Positions 24,827 through 27,200 of a DNA stretch of 27,200 bases are shown piece by piece. Source of the DNA: UBA6168 sp964442355 (GTDB lineage Bacteria > Bacteroidota > Bacteroidia > Chitinophagales > Saprospiraceae). The position numbers and the translations under genes are program-made. The stretch is taken from the NCBI GenBank assembly GCA_964442355.1, contig CAYTZS010000052.1:1-27200 (forward strand). The letters are read 5' to 3'. Position 1 is the stretch's first letter, and each line of letters begins with the position of its first letter. Under the pieces are notes generated by a model that made no database searches, was not told the DNA's origin, and saw only the letters and a program-made list of their open reading frames with translations.

Positions 24827-25864
24827 TCAATTCTTGCTTTTAACGTCGCTAGTGTCCTTTGCTACCTCGAACGGGATGCCACAACCATGCAACTCTCTGC
24901 CATTGATGGTCAACCTGACGCCCAACTTGTAGGTAGTTTCTGACATCCCGTCGCTGCAAGGTTTATTCTCCACAGAAATGCGGATGTTGTCACCGCTGTC
25001 TTGGTTCACGCCTGTATAAATCGTCAGTTCCTCCTCAATCAAAGGTGGTTGAAAGGCAAATACCTTGGTTCGTTCGTCGTCCATGCCTCGGTATTCAATA
25101 ATACCCTCCGCCTCCGACACTTGCGCATACCAAAAAGGCTCCGTGCCAAGTGCCCACAGGTCGTAAGGGATGCAAGTGTTGCGGAAGTTTTTGGTTTCCA
25201 AGTCGAGGATTTCCGTGACAACGAAGAACCCTGCGTGTTCGCCAGAAAGCTGGAGGTTGCCGTAGTATGGTGCTTTGTAGCCCTTTACCTCAGCAAATAT
25301 CGGCTGATTGGGATAGGGAAACTTCAGCAGTCGCCGATAGTTTTTCTCCAAGTTCCCGCCCGTTTCATCAACAGCGAGGTAGGTGTCATCAGGCGTTGAG
25401 CAATCCCGAAAAGTGCTGTTTTTCGAGTCGAAAACATAAAGTCCACGGTGTTCGGTAGGCGCCTGGTTGGGTATCAATGCTTTCAGGGTAAGTGGAGCGT
25501 TGTTTTTCAATGCAGCGGTGCCTGCTAATTCTAAACTCGCCCAAAGCTGGCGCTTTACGTCCTCGGTTTGACCTTCAATTTTTTTTGAAAAAAGTTCATC
25601 ACCTAACTTTTCAAGCAGGCCGTTCATTACGAGGGCATGACCAATTGCGGCAGCGCTATCCTGTCCAGCATTGAACTGAAGGAGTTGTTCAAAGGCAGTT
25701 TCATCGCTCTTCAGGGCCTTGTCGAGGTAGCCAGTATAGTCAAATTCTTGGCGGTCGGCCAGTGCCCGAAGCCCAGCTTCTACTCGAATGCCAGCTACTT
25801 CCACCGGGCCACCGGAGGAGCAAGCGGCCAACCAGAGCATTGTGAGGAGGTAAAAAAAGCGCAT
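24827..25864 (-). CDS. Lipoprotein with COG3650-like C-terminal domain
   Basis: 345 residues from the ATG at 25862-25864, which begins a lipoprotein signal (MRFFYLLTMLWLAACSS, lipobox LAAC, Cys15); a GTG at 25906 overlapping the purA stop would only add residues before it. Residues about 30-140 are helical and unrecognised. Residues about 145-240 (GLYVFDSKNSTFRDCSTPDDTYLAV... FVVTEILDLETKNFRNTC) are beta-rich. The last 110 residues (LWALGTEPFWYAQVSEAEGIIEY... NKPCSDGMSETTYKLGVRLTINGRELHGCGIPF) match my memory of COG3650-type envelope proteins: G-EPFW, CSDGMS and GCG are the marks, and the two C-terminal cysteines may form a disulfide. The protein would sit in the outer membrane facing the periplasm. 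The function is unknown. It follows purA by 38 bases and may be cotranscribed with it. Confidence 0.8.
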   Translation of the reverse strand: MRFFYLLTMLWLAACSSGGPVEVAGIRVEAGLRALADRQEFDYTGYLDKALKSDETAFEQLLQFNAGQDSAAAIGHALVMNGLLEKLGDELFSKKIEGQTEDVKRQLWASLELAGTAALKNNAPLTLKALIPNQAPTEHRGLYVFDSKNSTFRDCSTPDDTYLAVDETGGNLEKNYRRLLKFPYPNQPIFAEVKGYKAPYYGNLQLSGEHAGFFVVTEILDLETKNFRNTCIPYDLWALGTEPFWYAQVSEAEGIIEYRGMDDERTKVFAFQPPLIEEELTIYTGVNQDSGDNIRISVENKPCSDGMSETTYKLGVRLTINGRELHGCGIPFEVAKDTSDVKSKN

Positions 25865-25902
25865 CTGAAAAGTTTTTTGTGCGGGTAAAAACGAGCAATT
25901 GC

Positions 25903-27195
25903 TCACCAGGGCAATTCCATCGGCATCTCCTTCAGAATCAGGCTTTCCCGCTCTGGGCCTGTCGAAACCATCGTGATGGGCACGCCTAGGTAGTCTTCCA
26001 GTGCTTCGAGGTAGGCCTGTGCCGATCTGGGCAGTTCCTCAAAATCCTTGGATGCGTCAAGCTCCTGCTTCCAGCCCTTGTAGGCTTTGTAAACGGGCTC
26101 AACGGGCACGCCACAGAGGTCAAATGGCAATTGGTCGGTCGTTTGGCCATCGTAGCGGTAATGCGTAGCGGCCATTATCTCCTCGAACTTGTTCAGCACG
26201 TCGATCTTCGTGATGGCCAACTGCGTGACGCCGTTCAGCATGATGGTGTACTTGAGTTGCGGCAGGTCAATCCAGCCACAGCGCCTTGGGCGCCCCGTGG
26301 TGCTGCCGAATTCAGCCCCTTCCGAGCGCAGGAAGTCGCCAGTTTCATCGAGCAGTTCGGTGGGAAATGGGCCGCCGCCAACCCTCGTGCAGTATGCCTT
26401 CGTGATGCCGATAACCTGGCCAACTGCTTGTGGGGCTACGCCAAGCCCGCTGCACACGCCTGCCGTCACCGTGTTGGAGGAAGTGACGTAGGGGTAGGTG
26501 CCAAAGTCAATGTCGAGCATGGAACCTTGGGCGCCTTCGGCTAGAATTCGCTTGCCCTCGGCCATCATTCTATTGATGTAGTACTCGCCGTCCACAAGCT
26601 GTAGCGAACGTAAGGTGTCCAAGGCAGAGAACCATTTTTGCTCCTCGCCTTCAAGGTCGAACTCGACAGCGGGCAACGCCTGCAACAAGCCCAAGTGCTT
26701 GCTTTTCAGGGAGTTGTACCTATCCATGAAGTCAGGTAGCAGCGTGTCGCCAACCCTGAGGCCATTGCGGCCGGTCTTGTCCATGTACGTTGGACCGATG
26801 CCTTTGAGCGTAGAGCCGATTTTTTCCTTGCCCTTGGCAGCCTCGTTGGCGGCGTCGAGCAGGCGGTGTGTGGGCAGGATGAGGTGCGCCTTTTTGGCCA
26901 CAAGCAGGCGGCTGCGGTACTCCACACCAGCGCCATCGAGGTTTTCCAGCTCCCGTCGAAGGGTGATGGGGTCAATGACTACACCATTGCCAATGAGGTT
27001 GATGAGCTCCTGCCGGAAGATGCCACTAGGCACGGTGTGCAGGATGAACTTCTTGCCATCGAACTTGAGCGTGTGCCCAGCGTTGGGGCCGCCTTGGAAG
27101 CGGGCCACCACATCGTACTGCGTGGCCAAGTAATCAACAATCTTTCCTTTGCCTTCGTCGCCCCACTGGAGGCCGAGGATTACGTCTATCGTCAT
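25903..27195 (-). CDS. purA: Adenylosuccinate synthetase
   Basis: 430 residues, complete, with the ATG at 27193-27195. It catalyses GTP-dependent condensation of IMP and aspartate to adenylosuccinate, the first committed step of AMP synthesis, in the cytosol. The glycine-rich loop is GLQWGDEGKGKIVDYL with catalytic Asp13. NAGHT carries catalytic His41, the same numbering as in E. coli. Further motifs are IGPTYMDKTGRNGLRVGD, AEGAQGSMLDIDFGTYPYVTSSNT, TRVGGGPFPTEL, and the GTP/Asp-binding STTGRPRRCGWID and TKIDVLN. Length and motif order are standard. The upstream promoter lies outside the window. The lipoprotein gene follows on the same strand. Confidence 0.97.
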   Translation of the reverse strand: MTIDVILGLQWGDEGKGKIVDYLATQYDVVARFQGGPNAGHTLKFDGKKFILHTVPSGIFRQELINLIGNGVVIDPITLRRELENLDGAGVEYRSRLLVAKKAHLILPTHRLLDAANEAAKGKEKIGSTLKGIGPTYMDKTGRNGLRVGDTLLPDFMDRYNSLKSKHLGLLQALPAVEFDLEGEEQKWFSALDTLRSLQLVDGEYYINRMMAEGKRILAEGAQGSMLDIDFGTYPYVTSSNTVTAGVCSGLGVAPQAVGQVIGITKAYCTRVGGGPFPTELLDETGDFLRSEGAEFGSTTGRPRRCGWIDLPQLKYTIMLNGVTQLAITKIDVLNKFEEIMAATHYRYDGQTTDQLPFDLCGVPVEPVYKAYKGWKQELDASKDFEELPRSAQAYLEALEDYLGVPITMVSTGPERESLILKEMPMELPW

Positions 27196-27200
27196 ACGTT

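Overview
The window reads as a chromosomal segment of a member of the Bacteroidota, probably Saprospiria/Chitinophagia-like. The evidence is a type IX secretion (T9SS) C-terminal sorting domain, promoter-like TTTG...TAnnTTTG pairs, little sign of Shine-Dalgarno sequences, and a housekeeping set typical of this phylum (K+-dependent membrane pyrophosphatase, KtrAB, TrhO, NatAB-type ABC exporter). Most genes share a moderately GC-rich composition. One gene (1810-2850) is strikingly AT-rich and is the best candidate for recent transfer. No rRNA, tRNA, insertion sequence or CRISPR array was seen.

Layout. 1-6395 is a run of minus-strand genes: a partial gamma-glutamyltransferase-family protein running off the left edge, the AT-rich HEPN-like orphan, a Tat-exported Gfo/Idh/MocA oxidoreductase, a small T9SS cargo protein, a Lys/Ala-rich exported protein and a small lipoprotein. 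6649-8949 (+) encodes a NatA/NatB-type ABC exporter. A convergent minus gene (8956-9642) resembles the N-terminal region of Bacteroidota McrB-type proteins but stands alone. 9830-13538 (+) encodes a CpdA-like phosphodiesterase, a methionine-type aminotransferase and a long-chain acyl-CoA ligase. 13539-14003 has no firm gene; it holds a strong terminator and a segment bounded by 14-bp inverted repeats. 14004-19227 (+) encodes an ECF sigma factor, an orphan hybrid-free sensor histidine kinase and the membrane pyrophosphatase.

19228-19715 holds a terminator, an array of 42-bp tandem repeats with palindromic cores, and a bidirectional terminator. TrhO (minus) and an SGNH hydrolase (+) diverge next. 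KtrA/KtrB (minus), a COG3650-like lipoprotein (minus) and PurA (minus) close the window.

Functional themes: ion energetics (pyrophosphate-driven Na+/H+ pumping and K+ uptake), envelope and secreted proteins, and lipid/amino-acid metabolism. The most unusual signals are the palindromic 42-bp array, the HEPN-like AT-rich orphan, the solo McrB-N-like protein, and terminator-like hairpins placed directly before start codons.
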